Source: Mycolicibacterium porcinum (GTDB lineage: Bacteria > Actinomycetota > Actinomycetes > Mycobacteriales > Mycobacteriaceae). Taken from it: DNA of 64,000 nt. Location of the stretch: positions 1-64,000 of the forward strand of contig MVIG01000024.1 in the NCBI GenBank assembly GCA_002086835.1, given 5' to 3'. The notes beneath the pieces were generated by a model. The model did not search any database. It saw only the letters and a list, made by a program, of their open reading frames with translations, and was not told where the DNA came from. Of this stretch, positions 25,092 to 34,178 are shown one piece after another (position 1 is the first letter of the stretch; each line of letters opens with the position of its first letter). Made by a program: the position numbers and the translations under genes.

Positions 25092-26228
25092 TTGGCTTTG
25101 AAAGACCCGGCACAACCCGGCAGTGCGGGAATGCCTGTCAGCACACCGCTTGTCGATGCGAGCGTGCACGTCTTCTTCGGTTCGAACAAGGATTTGCGGC
25201 AGAACTTCCTGAAGGAACCGTTCGCCAGTCGCGGCTTCCCCGATTACGAGATGAACTGGTATGGCGCCCCTGGCGGCGAGTACGCCAAGGGCACAAAGGG
25301 ACCCGACCGTCAGTACCCCGGTTCCGATCCCGACATCGCGGCGCAGCACCTGTTCGCCGAGCGCGGCGTCGACATTGCGATCCTGCACCCCATGACCCGC
25401 GGCATCATGCCCGATCGCCACCTCGGCACCGCGCTGGCCGCCGCTCACAACGCGATGATGGTGACGCGGTGGCTCGAACACGAGGAGCACGGCGAGCGGT
25501 TCCGCGGCACCATCCGGGTCAATCCGGACGACATCGTCGGCGCCTTGCGCGAGATCGACAAGTACAAGGACCATCCGCGCGTGGTGCAGATCGGCATCCC
25601 GATGCAGTCCCGCGAACTCTATGGCAAGCCGCAGTTCTGGCCGTTGTGGGACGCCGCCGCCGAGGCCGGCCTGCCGGTGGCCGTGCACATCGAGGGCGGG
25701 GCGGGCATCCAATTCGCGCCCACCCCGTCGGGCAAGACCCGGACGTATGAGCAGTACCTGGGGTTCATGGCGCTGAATTACATCTATCACCTGATGAACA
25801 TGATCGCCGAGGGTGTGTTCGAGCGGACTCCCGAGCTGAAGTTCGTCTGGGCCGACGGCGCCGCGGACATGTTGACCCCGTTCATGTGGCGGATGGACTG
25901 CTTCGGCCGTCCGCACCTGGAGCAGACGCCGTGGGCACCCAAGATGCCTAGCGACTACTTGCCGGGCCACGTCTACTTCGTCCAGGGCGCCCTCGACGGG
26001 CCCGGCGACACCGACTTCGCCGGCGAGTGGCTGAGCTTCACCGGCAAGGAAGACATGGTGATGTTCGGCTCCAGCTATCCGCACTGGCAACTGAACGAAC
26101 CGGAGATCCCGAGCTCGTTCAGCACCGAACAGCGCGACAAGCTGTTGTGGCGCAACGCCGCCAAGCTGTACGGCCTGGAGAGCGAATTCGCAACTGCCGG
26201 TTCATCGTCCGCAGTAGCGGCGCAGTAG
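25092..26228 (+). CDS. amidohydrolase family 2 metal-dependent hydrolase/decarboxylase
   Basis: This 378-residue protein has the TIM-barrel fold of the ACMSD/gamma-resorcylate-decarboxylase group (amidohydrolase 2). VDASVHVFF stands where the family has D-x-H-x-H, and VAVHIEGG and FGSSYPHWQ carry further expected ligand positions. Members hydrolyse or decarboxylate ring-derived acids. TTG at 25092 lies 5 nt behind a perfect GGAGGA; the alternative ATG is further in. It is the first of a rightward operon: two amidohydrolases, a Rieske ferredoxin and an alpha/beta hydrolase. Confidence 0.85.
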   Translation: MALKDPAQPGSAGMPVSTPLVDASVHVFFGSNKDLRQNFLKEPFASRGFPDYEMNWYGAPGGEYAKGTKGPDRQYPGSDPDIAAQHLFAERGVDIAILHPMTRGIMPDRHLGTALAAAHNAMMVTRWLEHEEHGERFRGTIRVNPDDIVGALREIDKYKDHPRVVQIGIPMQSRELYGKPQFWPLWDAAAEAGLPVAVHIEGGAGIQFAPTPSGKTRTYEQYLGFMALNYIYHLMNMIAEGVFERTPELKFVWADGAADMLTPFMWRMDCFGRPHLEQTPWAPKMPSDYLPGHVYFVQGALDGPGDTDFAGEWLSFTGKEDMVMFGSSYPHWQLNEPEIPSSFSTEQRDKLLWRNAAKLYGLESEFATAGSSSAVAAQ

Positions 26229-26247
26229 GTATCTGAGGGAGGCCTTC

Positions 26248-27390
26248 ATGACCATCACCACCAACCCACGGGTACCGGCCGCTGAGCGCATCGCGGTGCG
26301 CTGCGTCGACTCCGACGTCCATCCGATGCCGCGGCGCGGCGAGCTGATCGAGTACATCCCGGAGCCTTGGCGCAGCAAGTACTTTCTGAGCCACAAGGTC
26401 GGCGAGCAGATCTACTATGACGCGCCCGACTATGCGCATGCGTATGCCATGCGCGTGGACGCGTTCCCGCCGGACGGCGAGTTCGCCTGCAGCGACCCCG
26501 ATATGGCGCTGCGCCAGCTCGTCATGGAAGCCGGCTCTGACATCGCCATTCTCGAACCGACCCACTCGGAACACAGGCTGGGCGAAGCTACCGCAGCCTA
26601 TTGCACGGCCACCAATCTGTGGCTGGCCAACCACTGGCTGGACAGCCACAACAACTGGCACGAGCGATGGCGGGGTTCGGTCTGCGTGGCGATCGAGGAG
26701 CCGCAACTGGCGGTGGCCGAGATCGAGCAATGGGCCGAACACCCTTACATGGCACAGGTTCTGATCAAGGCCGAGCCGCGGCCGTCGTGGGGTGACCCGA
26801 AGTACGACCCGATCTGGGCCGCCGCCACCAAGCACGACATCACCGTGAGCTGTCACCTGTCCCGCGGAGAGTACGAGACCCTCCCGACGCCTCCGGTGGG
26901 GCTGCCGAGCTACAACCACGATTTCATGGTCAGCTACTCGCTGTTGGCGGCCAACCAGGTGATGAGCCTGATCTTCGACGGGGTCTTCGACCGGTTCCCG
27001 GCACTGCGCATCGTGTTCGTCGAGCACGCCTTCACCTGGATCCTGCCGCTGATGTGGCGCATGGACACCATCTACGAAGCGCGCAAGAGCTGGATGGACA
27101 TCAAGCGCAAGCCGAGCGAATACGTCAAAGACCACATCAAGTTCACCACCCAGCCGCTGGACTACCCCGAGGACAAGACCGAACTGTCCCGGGCCTTCGA
27201 GTGGATGGAATGCGAGAAGATCCTGCTGTATTCCAGCGACTATCCGCACTGGACGTTCGACGATCCGCGCTGGCTCGTCAAGCACCTGCCCGAGCACGCC
27301 CGCGAGGCGATCATGTTCCGCAATGGCCTCGAGACCTACAAGCTGCCCGAGACCGTGCCGGTGCTCGAGGGCCAGGTGCGGGTGTTCTGA
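26248..27390 (+). CDS. amidohydrolase family 2 metal-dependent hydrolase
   Basis: This 380-residue paralog of the preceding gene product has DSDVHPMP near the N-terminus as metal site, SCHLSRGE, FVEHAFTWILPLMWRMD, and YSSDYPHWTFDDP with the late Asp ligand. The two proteins are only moderately similar, so they may form a heteromer or act on successive intermediates. ATG follows GGGAGG. The stop overlaps the start of the Rieske ferredoxin gene by 1 nt. Confidence 0.87.
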   Translation: MTITTNPRVPAAERIAVRCVDSDVHPMPRRGELIEYIPEPWRSKYFLSHKVGEQIYYDAPDYAHAYAMRVDAFPPDGEFACSDPDMALRQLVMEAGSDIAILEPTHSEHRLGEATAAYCTATNLWLANHWLDSHNNWHERWRGSVCVAIEEPQLAVAEIEQWAEHPYMAQVLIKAEPRPSWGDPKYDPIWAAATKHDITVSCHLSRGEYETLPTPPVGLPSYNHDFMVSYSLLAANQVMSLIFDGVFDRFPALRIVFVEHAFTWILPLMWRMDTIYEARKSWMDIKRKPSEYVKDHIKFTTQPLDYPEDKTELSRAFEWMECEKILLYSSDYPHWTFDDPRWLVKHLPEHAREAIMFRNGLETYKLPETVPVLEGQVRVF

Positions 27391-27782
27391 TGACGGAACC
27401 GGACAAGCGCCCCCGGCTCGCTCAGGGACGCGAGCATGTCGTCGCCACTGTGGACGAAATCCCGCCCGGTACACACAAACTGGTGCCGATCGGACGCCAT
27501 GGCGTCGGTGTGTACAACGTCAACGGAACGTTCTATGCGATCGCCAACTACTGCCCGCACGAGGGCGGTCCGCTGTGCTCGGGACGTGCCCGGGGTCGCA
27601 CCGTGGTCGACGACGATGTGCCCGGCGACGCGGTGATGGTGCGCGACAAGGAGTTCATCTACTGCCCCTGGCACCAGTGGGGTTTCGAGCTGGCAACCGG
27701 CACCACTGCGGTGAAGCCGGAATGGAGTATCCGTACCTACCCGGTCCGCGTGGTTGGAGAAGATGTGTTGGTGATGGCATGA
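27390..27782 (+). CDS. Rieske-type ferredoxin
   Basis: This 130-residue single-domain Rieske protein has the [2Fe-2S] ligands C55-P-H57 (NYCPHEGG) and C92-P-W-H95 (YCPWHQWGF). An insertion of about 20 residues between the two loops (GRARGRTVVDDDVPGD) is longer than in BphF-type ferredoxins. It is an electron carrier, or a small Rieske subunit. It overlaps the amidohydrolase upstream by 1 nt and the hydrolase downstream by 4 nt. No oxygenase alpha subunit is in this operon; the nearest is at 55525. Confidence 0.88.
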   Translation: MTEPDKRPRLAQGREHVVATVDEIPPGTHKLVPIGRHGVGVYNVNGTFYAIANYCPHEGGPLCSGRARGRTVVDDDVPGDAVMVRDKEFIYCPWHQWGFELATGTTAVKPEWSIRTYPVRVVGEDVLVMA

Positions 27783-28687
27783 CCGTGACGTTGGGCACCC
27801 CCGAACTCAAGCCGGGCGAGAAGACCATGGAGATCAACGGCGGCAACGTCGTGTACGAAATCCTGGGCGACAAGGGTGATTTCATCGCCCTCACGCCGGG
27901 CGGCCGATTCAGCAAGGACATTCCGGGCCTGCGACCGCTGGCCGAGGCCCTGGTCGAGGGTGGCTACCGGGTGCTGCTGTGGGACCGGCCCAATTGCGGT
28001 AGGTCCGACGTTCAGTTCTATGGCCAGAGCGAATCACATATGCGCGCCGAGACGCTCTACCGGTTGATCACCGCCCTCGAAATCGGACCGTGCTTCATCC
28101 TCGGCGGCTCCGGTGGGGCGCGGGATTCGATGCTGACCACCATGCTCTACCCGGAGATCGTGCGAAAGCTGGTGGTGTGGAACATCGTCGGCGGGGTGTA
28201 CGGGTCGTTCGTGCTCGGCGGCCACTATGTCACGCCGAGCATCCTGGCTGTCCGCGGGCTCGGTATCGAGGGGTTGTTGAACGTGCCGGAATGGCACGAG
28301 CGGATCGCGGAGAACCCCGCGAACCGGCAGCGTCTGCTCGATCTCGACGCCGACGAGTTCCTCAAGGTCATGCTGCGCTGGCTCAACGCGTTCGTGTCGA
28401 AACCCGGTCAGACGATCCCAGGCGTGCCCGACGAGATGTTCGACAACATCACCGTGCCAACCCTGATCATCCGCGGCGGCGAGAACGACTGGGATCATCC
28501 CAAGCGCACCTCGCTGGAGGTGAGTTGTCTGATCAAGGGCTCCAAGCTGATCGATCCCCCTTGGCCCGAGGATGCCTGGGAGCGCGCCGGCGAGAAGTTC
28601 GCCCAGAGCGGCGGAAAGACGTTCTGCCTGTTCGACACCTGGGTACAGGCCGCGCCCGCGATCATCGACTTCCTGAGATCGGCGTGA
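27779..28687 (+). CDS. alpha/beta hydrolase
   Basis: This 302-residue alpha/beta-hydrolase has its nucleophile in GGSGGARDS and the strand-turn LLWDRPNCGRSDV before it, as in meta-cleavage-product and epoxide-type hydrolases. The first strand is unusually short (GDKGDFIALTPGGRF), with no HG oxyanion motif, so activity may be atypical. It is the last gene of the amidohydrolase operon and overlaps the Rieske gene by 4 nt. C-C bond hydrolysis of a ring-cleavage product is one possibility, not shown. Confidence 0.8.
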   Translation: MTVTLGTPELKPGEKTMEINGGNVVYEILGDKGDFIALTPGGRFSKDIPGLRPLAEALVEGGYRVLLWDRPNCGRSDVQFYGQSESHMRAETLYRLITALEIGPCFILGGSGGARDSMLTTMLYPEIVRKLVVWNIVGGVYGSFVLGGHYVTPSILAVRGLGIEGLLNVPEWHERIAENPANRQRLLDLDADEFLKVMLRWLNAFVSKPGQTIPGVPDEMFDNITVPTLIIRGGENDWDHPKRTSLEVSCLIKGSKLIDPPWPEDAWERAGEKFAQSGGKTFCLFDTWVQAAPAIIDFLRSA

Positions 28688-28707
28688 CCACCGTACGGCC
28701 GGCGCGC

Positions 28708-29181
28708 TCACACCGTCCGGATGTGCACCTCGCAGTTCAGCGACGCTTCCAGGGCGGTGTGGATGCGGCTTTCCGGGATGCGTGTCAGGTCCGCCTTCTG
28801 CAGGGTCACCGTCACCACATCCCAGCCATCCACGTCGACGGATCGAACGATGTCACCCGACACACCGAACCCGGCCAGCACACCGTGGGCGTCCTCATCG
28901 GTGCCGCGGCTGACGAAGGTGACCACGCCGGCCGTAGGGGTGGTACCGAAAGCCTTGGCGCACAGTTCCATCGCGATGGCCTGCAGCTCTGGTGCGTCGT
29001 CGCCGGCGATCAGCACCTCGACCTCGCGGCGATGCGCGGGCAGTCCGGCGAGCTGGTTGTCCAGCACCTCGGCGCCACGCTCGGCCAGCAACCCACGAAG
29101 CGTTGCCATGCCGTCGGATAGCTGCTGCTCCCCGAGCTCACCAGCCGGGTCGACTCCGACGCGCACCACCGCAGTTCTCAT
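28708..29181 (-). CDS. conserved hypothetical protein (157 aa)
   Basis: I do not recognise a named family. The protein begins MRTAVVRVGVDPAGELGEQQL and contains TAGVVTFVSRGTDEDAHGVLAGFGVSGD and a C-terminal HTALEASLNCEVHIRTV. It is a soluble alpha/beta protein with no signal or membrane segment. It diverges from the NuoF-like gene with 33 nt between starts and converges on the hydrolase operon. Codon usage looks like that of its neighbours, so it is probably a real gene. Confidence 0.6.
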   Translation of the reverse strand: MRTAVVRVGVDPAGELGEQQLSDGMATLRGLLAERGAEVLDNQLAGLPAHRREVEVLIAGDDAPELQAIAMELCAKAFGTTPTAGVVTFVSRGTDEDAHGVLAGFGVSGDIVRSVDVDGWDVVTVTLQKADLTRIPESRIHTALEASLNCEVHIRTV

Positions 29182-29214
29182 GCCGGTAAGCCTAGCCGGG
29201 GACGGGATGTGACC

Positions 29215-30504
29215 ATGACAGCCGAACTGACGGTCGCGGCATGGCCGGGAATCACGCCGCGCCTGCTGCGCGACGGGCCGGAGGCCCTCGACACCTACCG
29301 GCAAGCCGGCGGCTATGCGCCCCTTGCCGATCCGGACCATCTCTTGACCGAGGTCGACGCCAGCGGATTGCTCGGCCGGGGCGGCGCGGCGTTCCCGATG
29401 GCGGTGAAGCTGCGCACGGTGCGCGACAACGGCAGAGAAGCCGCAGGCACCGTGGTGATCGCCAACGGCGAAGAGGGAGAGCCGGCCTCGATCAAGGACC
29501 GCTGGTTGCTCCGCAATCGCCCGCATGCGGTGCTGGACGGTCTGCGGCTGGCCGCCGAGATCGTCGGGGCCGACCGCGCCGTGGTGTACGTGTCGGATCC
29601 CCTTGCCGCCGAGCGCGTCGGGCACGCGATCGCCGAATTGTCCGGCGATACGGACGGCGTGGCGGTTGAATTGCTCACCGTCACTCCGGGTTACGTCGCG
29701 GGTGAGGAGACCGCCGCGGTACACGTGGTCAACGGTGGACCGGCGAAACCCACCGACAAGCCGCCGCGCCCGTTCGAAGAGGGGGTGGCCGGGAAACCGA
29801 CGCTGATCAGCAATGTCGAGACGCTGGCCCACCTGGCCTACCTCCACCAGCACAGCGCACAAGCGTTCCGGGAACTGGGCACCGACTCCTCCCCCGGCAC
29901 CTTCCTCGCCACGATCACCGGGGCCGGACGCGTGCCCGCGCTGTACGAACTGCCGCACGGGATCGCGTTCGCCGATCTGCTCACCCTGCACGGGGTATCC
30001 TCCGACAGCGTCCGCGGGGCGCTGATGGGCGGTTACTTCGCCGGACTGGTCAACCGCGACATCGTCGGGGCCACACTGGATCACGAGTCCGTTCGGGCGC
30101 TGGGCAGCGGCCTGGGGTGCGGTGCGATCGGCATCCTCACCGACGACTGCCCGGTGGCGGTCGCGGCGTCGGTATTGGCCTATTTCGACCGCGAGAACGC
30201 CGGCCAGTGCGGGTCCTGCTTCAACGGGACAGCCGCGATGGCGGCGGTGGCCGTCGGGCTGCGTGACGGCAACGCCTGCCAGGAGGATCTGGACCGGCTC
30301 AAGCGCTGGTCGGTGGTACTGCGCGGCCGCGGTGCCTGCGCCACCCTCGACGGCGCGGCCAACGTGGCGGCGAGCCTACTGGCCCAATTCCCCGATCTGG
30401 TGCAGCGCCACCTCGAAAATGGCTGTCAGAACTGCCGTTCCGGCGCATTCGCCGCGGCACGGCCGTACGAAGTGGAGCCCCTGGAGGCGGTGGTGACGGT
30501 ATGA
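29215..30504 (+). CDS. NuoF-like NADH-binding flavoprotein
   Basis: This 429-residue protein is similar to the 51-kDa FMN/NADH subunit of complex I (NuoF/HoxF). GLLGRGGAAFP (51-61) is the FMN/NADH glycine-rich loop and IANGEEGEP the following acidic loop. The C-terminal iron-sulfur region reads AGQCGSCFNG with later Cys in GRGACATL and GCQNCRSG; the third Cys of the usual CxxCxxC is Gly. No NuoE, NuoG or other complex I gene is near. It overlaps the ferredoxin gene by 4 nt, so an NADH:ferredoxin reductase for the P450s is a good guess. Confidence 0.8.
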   Translation: MTAELTVAAWPGITPRLLRDGPEALDTYRQAGGYAPLADPDHLLTEVDASGLLGRGGAAFPMAVKLRTVRDNGREAAGTVVIANGEEGEPASIKDRWLLRNRPHAVLDGLRLAAEIVGADRAVVYVSDPLAAERVGHAIAELSGDTDGVAVELLTVTPGYVAGEETAAVHVVNGGPAKPTDKPPRPFEEGVAGKPTLISNVETLAHLAYLHQHSAQAFRELGTDSSPGTFLATITGAGRVPALYELPHGIAFADLLTLHGVSSDSVRGALMGGYFAGLVNRDIVGATLDHESVRALGSGLGCGAIGILTDDCPVAVAASVLAYFDRENAGQCGSCFNGTAAMAAVAVGLRDGNACQEDLDRLKRWSVVLRGRGACATLDGAANVAASLLAQFPDLVQRHLENGCQNCRSGAFAAARPYEVEPLEAVVTV

Positions 30505-30722
30505 AGATCAAGCTCGATCGCACGTTGTGCGATGGCTTCGGATTGTGCGCCAAACACGCACCGGAGTACTTCCCGCTCGATGACTGGGGCTACGCCTCGC
30601 TGCAGGGCGACGGCAACATCCCCGAGGCCGACGAGGACGCGGTCCGGCGCGCCCTGCTGGACTGCCCCGTGCACGCGATCATCGAGCTCAAGGAGGCGCA
30701 CACCCATCAGGGGGCCGGGTGA
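30501..30722 (+). CDS. small ferredoxin coupled to the NuoF-like protein
   Basis: This 73-residue P450-type ferredoxin has the first ligand set C-D-G-F-G-L-C and a late DCP. The variable fourth position is Phe here, unlike the His or Asn of the other ferredoxins in the window. The start overlaps the stop of the NuoF-like gene (ATGA). No P450 follows directly, which suggests its job is to receive electrons from the NuoF-like protein and hand them on. Confidence 0.88.
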   Translation: MKIKLDRTLCDGFGLCAKHAPEYFPLDDWGYASLQGDGNIPEADEDAVRRALLDCPVHAIIELKEAHTHQGAG

Positions 30723-30766
30723 GGCCGGCATTGACCCTTAGGGCTGGATCACCGATCCCGGACACT

Positions 30767-30781
30767 GGTAACGTGATTCTC
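30767..30781. promoter_or_regulatory. weak GAGAAYnnnRTTCTC-type site
   Basis: GGTAAC-GTG-ATTCTC has one intact half-site, 34 nt before the TTG start of the DUF35/Ltp fusion gene. With only the right half conserved this is a tentative assignment. Confidence 0.3.
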
Positions 30782-30815
30782 CACACAGAATAATTTGCTT
30801 ACCACCGGAGTCGAG

Positions 30816-32471
30816 TTGTCACAGATACCGGGACGTCCGCTCCCGACGGTCACCACGCTCAACGAGTACTTCTGGACCGCGGGCGCCGACGGGGTGCTGC
30901 GAATCCAGGAGTGTCGGGACTGCAGCGCCCTCATCCATCCGCCGCAGCCGATCTGCCGGTACTGCCGCAGCCACAACATGGGTGTGCGCGACGTGTCCGG
31001 GCGTGCATCGCTGGCCGGGTTCACGGTCAACCACCGGTTCGGGTTCCCCGACTTGCCACCGCCGTACGTGGTCGCCGAGGTCGCCATCGCCGAGGATCCC
31101 CGGGTCCGGCTGACGACCAACATCGTGGACTGCGATTTCGACGACCTCAAACTCGGGATGCCGGTCGAGGTCGACTTCCAGCACATCGAGGACGTCTGGC
31201 TGCCGGTGTTCAAGCCCTCCGCCGACACCACGGCAACCCCGCCGGTCGCCGAACCGGTCGCCCCCCAGGAGGTTGCCAAGTACGTCCGGCCGATGCTCAC
31301 CAAGCAGAAGTTCGAGGACCACTCGGCCATCACCGGTATCGGGATGTCCAAGATCGGCCGTCGGCAGATGGTGCCGCCGCTGGCACTCACCATCGATGCG
31401 GCCGAAAAGGCAGTCGCCGACGCCGGTTTGACGTTCGACGACATCGACGGCCTGTCCACCTACCCCGGGCTGGCCATCGCAGGCATGGGCGAGGGCGGTG
31501 TCAGTGCCCTGGAGGGTGCGCTCGGGCTCCGGCCGACCTGGATCAACGGCGGCATGGACACGTTCGGCCCCGGCGGCTCGGTGATCGCGGCGATGATGGC
31601 CGTGGCCACCGGCATGGCGCGACACGTGCTGTGCTTCCGCACGCTGTGGGAAGCGACGTTCGGCCAGCTGGTCAAGGAGGGCAAGATGTCCCCTCCGATG
31701 GGCGGCCGCAGCGACAACTGGCAGCACCCGTTCGGGTCCACCTCGGCGGCACACACGTTGGCGCAGAACGCCGGCCGTCACTTCGATCGGTACGGCACCA
31801 CGCGGGAGACCCTCGGCTGGATCGCCCTCAACCAGCGCGCCAACGCCGCGCTGAACCCGACCGCCATCTACCGCGATCCGCTGACCATGGACGACTACCT
31901 GTCGGCCCGCATGATCACCACCCCGTTCGGCCTCTACGACTGCGATGTGCCGTGCGACGGCGCGGTGGCCGTCATCGTCTCGGCGGTCGACGCCGCGCGC
32001 GACCTGCCCAAGCCGCCGATCCTGTTCGAGGCTGTCGGCACCCAGATCATCGAACGGCTCGACTGGGACCAGACCACACTGACCCACGAACCTCAGGTGC
32101 TCGGCCAGAGCGCACACATGTGGTCGCGAACCTCGCTGCGCCCCAGCGACGTCGACGTCGCCGAGCTGTATGACGGGTTCAGCTTCAACTGCCTGTCGTG
32201 GCTTGAGGGTCTCGGCTTCTGCGGCATCGGAGAAGCCAAGGACTTCCTCGACGGCGGCCACAACATCGCCCGCGACGGCATCATCCCGCTCAACACCCAC
32301 GGCGGGCAGCTCTCGCACGGTCGCACCCATGGGATGGGTCTGATCCACGAGGCCGTCACACAGTTGCGCGGCGAGGCCGGCGAGCGCCAGGTCAAGGACG
32401 CCCGCGTCGCGGTGGCCAGCAGCGGCGGCCTGACCCCGAGCGGCGTGTTACTGATGCGCAGGGACGACTGA
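30816..32471 (+). CDS. DUF35 (OB-fold)/lipid-transfer thiolase-like fusion
   Basis: This 551-residue protein joins two parts. Residues 1-140 form a DUF35 domain with a zinc ribbon (Cys33, Cys36, Cys47, Cys50) and an OB fold. A Pro/Ala linker leads to a thiolase-like SCP2/Ltp domain from about 168 (AITGIGMSKIG to GGLTPSGVLLM). In steroid side-chain breakdown, separate DUF35 and Ltp proteins form a retro-aldolase complex, so this fusion is probably an aldolase acting on a hydroxyacyl-CoA. TTG at 30816 follows GGAG by 5 nt. It starts a rightward operon. Confidence 0.85.
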   Translation: MSQIPGRPLPTVTTLNEYFWTAGADGVLRIQECRDCSALIHPPQPICRYCRSHNMGVRDVSGRASLAGFTVNHRFGFPDLPPPYVVAEVAIAEDPRVRLTTNIVDCDFDDLKLGMPVEVDFQHIEDVWLPVFKPSADTTATPPVAEPVAPQEVAKYVRPMLTKQKFEDHSAITGIGMSKIGRRQMVPPLALTIDAAEKAVADAGLTFDDIDGLSTYPGLAIAGMGEGGVSALEGALGLRPTWINGGMDTFGPGGSVIAAMMAVATGMARHVLCFRTLWEATFGQLVKEGKMSPPMGGRSDNWQHPFGSTSAAHTLAQNAGRHFDRYGTTRETLGWIALNQRANAALNPTAIYRDPLTMDDYLSARMITTPFGLYDCDVPCDGAVAVIVSAVDAARDLPKPPILFEAVGTQIIERLDWDQTTLTHEPQVLGQSAHMWSRTSLRPSDVDVAELYDGFSFNCLSWLEGLGFCGIGEAKDFLDGGHNIARDGIIPLNTHGGQLSHGRTHGMGLIHEAVTQLRGEAGERQVKDARVAVASSGGLTPSGVLLMRRDD

Positions 32472-32487
32472 AGCATGCACGTATCCC

Positions 32488-33360
32488 ATGAGTAGGACAG
32501 CCCCACACCCCAGGGTGGTGATGGTCGACGGCGTACCGATGTCGGCTCTGGTCGCCGAGGCTGCCGACCCACGCGCAGTCGTCGTCGCGCTGCACGGCGG
32601 AGCCACCACGTCGGCGTACTTCGACTGCCCCGGCCACCCGGAGCTCTCGCTGCTGCGCATCGCGGTCGACCAGGGGTACACCGTGGTCGCGCTGGACCGT
32701 CCCGGCTACGGAGCGTCGGCGGCCTACCCGGATGCCATGGCGCGCCCGGAACAGCGGGTCGCCTTGGCGGTCGGCGCAATCCAGCGCATCGCCGGCACGG
32801 CCGGCCTTTTCGTCGTCGGCCATTCGCTGGGCTGCGAGCTGGCATTGCACCTCGCCGTCCAGCGGCCCGAGGTGCTCGGCGTGTCGCTGGCCGGAACCGG
32901 CCGCCGGTATCACCCGAGCGCACAGCAGCTGCTGAAGGACGCCTCCCCGGCGAATCGGCCGCGCGGTCTGCGTGAGCTGTTGTGGGAGCCGGCCCGGCTC
33001 TACCCCACCGATGTGATCGGCGCCGGACTGTCCGCGGGCGGCACCGCATACGAGGGCGACGTCGTCAAAAGCTGGTCAAGGCAGGACTTTCCGGCGCTGG
33101 CCGGGCAGACGAAAGTGCCGGTGCAGTTTCTCGCGGGCGAGTACGAGAACGTCTGGGAATCCGATCCCGAGGCGTTGGCCGCTATCGGTGCGATGTTCAC
33201 CGCCTCGCCCCGGGTCCAGACCGGTGAGCTCGCCGACAGCGGGCACAACCTCAGCGTGGGGTTGACCGCCGAGATCTATCACCGCAAGGTGCTGTCATTC
33301 GTCGACGAATGCGTGGCAAGCGGCACCCCGAAAACCGAAGTGGAAGTGGAGGCAGGTTGA
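32488..33360 (+). CDS. alpha/beta hydrolase
   Basis: This 290-residue alpha/beta hydrolase has oxyanion strand VVVALHGGATTSAYFD, ALDRPGYGAS, nucleophile elbow GHSLGCELA and a late GHNLS with the catalytic His. It is an ordinary esterase/thioesterase-like enzyme, and the substrate cannot be told. It lies 16 nt after the DUF35/Ltp gene, and its stop overlaps the next start by 1 nt, so they form one operon. A CoA-thioesterase or lactonase role would fit the context. Confidence 0.85.
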   Translation: MSRTAPHPRVVMVDGVPMSALVAEAADPRAVVVALHGGATTSAYFDCPGHPELSLLRIAVDQGYTVVALDRPGYGASAAYPDAMARPEQRVALAVGAIQRIAGTAGLFVVGHSLGCELALHLAVQRPEVLGVSLAGTGRRYHPSAQQLLKDASPANRPRGLRELLWEPARLYPTDVIGAGLSAGGTAYEGDVVKSWSRQDFPALAGQTKVPVQFLAGEYENVWESDPEALAAIGAMFTASPRVQTGELADSGHNLSVGLTAEIYHRKVLSFVDECVASGTPKTEVEVEAG

Positions 33361-34178
33361 TGCGAGTCGGATTCATCGGACTGGGCAGCCAGGGGGCGCC
33401 GATGGCGCGACGAATCGTCGAGGGTGGCTTCGAGACCACGCTGTGGGCTCGCCGCCCGGCGTCACTGGAACCCTTCGCCGACACCGGGGCCAAAACCGCG
33501 GGCTCCCCCGCCGAGCTGGCGGCGGCCAGCGACCTGGTCTGCCTGTGTGTGGTCGGCGACGACGACGTTCGCCAGGTGCTCGATGGCGAGACCGGCGTGC
33601 TGGCCGGACTGGCGCCCGGCGGCGTCATCGCCATCCACTCCACGGTGCACCCGGACACCTGTCGCGAGATCGCGGAAAAGGCTGCTGCCCAGGGTGTTTC
33701 GGTCGTCGATGCGCCGGTGAGCGGCGGTCAGCCCGCCGCCTCGGCCGGTACCCTGCTGGTGATGGTCGGCGGCGACGAGGAGATTGTCGAGCGGGTGCGG
33801 CCCGTGTTCGCCACCTATGCCGACCCGATCGTGCACCTGGGCGGAGTCGGCGCGGGCCAGGTCGCGAAGATCCTGAACAACCTGCTGTTCAGCGCCAACC
33901 TGGGGGCCGCCATGAGTGCGCTGGAACTCGGTGAGGCGCTGGGTGTTCCGCGTCAGGCGTTGTGCGAGGTGATCACGCGCGGTTCGGCCACCAGCAAGGC
34001 ACTCAACAGCATCGCTATGTTCGGCGGGACACTGGACAACCTGGCGCCGATAGCCGGTGCGCTGCTGCAGAAGGACTGCCGGCACGCCGCCAGCCTGGCC
34101 GATGACGCCTCGGCTCCCCAGGGAGCAGTGTTTGATGCCGCCGACAATGCCCTCGCCATCATGAATCATCCCCGCTGA
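33360..34178 (+). CDS. beta-hydroxyacid dehydrogenase family oxidoreductase
   Basis: This 272-residue NAD(P)-dependent enzyme is of the 3-hydroxyisobutyrate dehydrogenase family. MRVGFIGLGSQGAPMA is the N-terminal cofactor loop, VDAPVSGGQPAA the substrate-binding loop, and GAGQVAKILNN carries the catalytic Lys. It oxidises a beta-hydroxy acid, or reduces the matching semialdehyde. It overlaps both neighbours by 1 nt and is followed by a paralog. Confidence 0.88.
   Translation: MRVGFIGLGSQGAPMARRIVEGGFETTLWARRPASLEPFADTGAKTAGSPAELAAASDLVCLCVVGDDDVRQVLDGETGVLAGLAPGGVIAIHSTVHPDTCREIAEKAAAQGVSVVDAPVSGGQPAASAGTLLVMVGGDEEIVERVRPVFATYADPIVHLGGVGAGQVAKILNNLLFSANLGAAMSALELGEALGVPRQALCEVITRGSATSKALNSIAMFGGTLDNLAPIAGALLQKDCRHAASLADDASAPQGAVFDAADNALAIMNHPR

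Noticed and set aside
28708-30084. A long minus-strand frame of 458 codons
   Set aside because: Only the part from 29181 down looks like protein; the upstream part is antisense to the NuoF-like gene.
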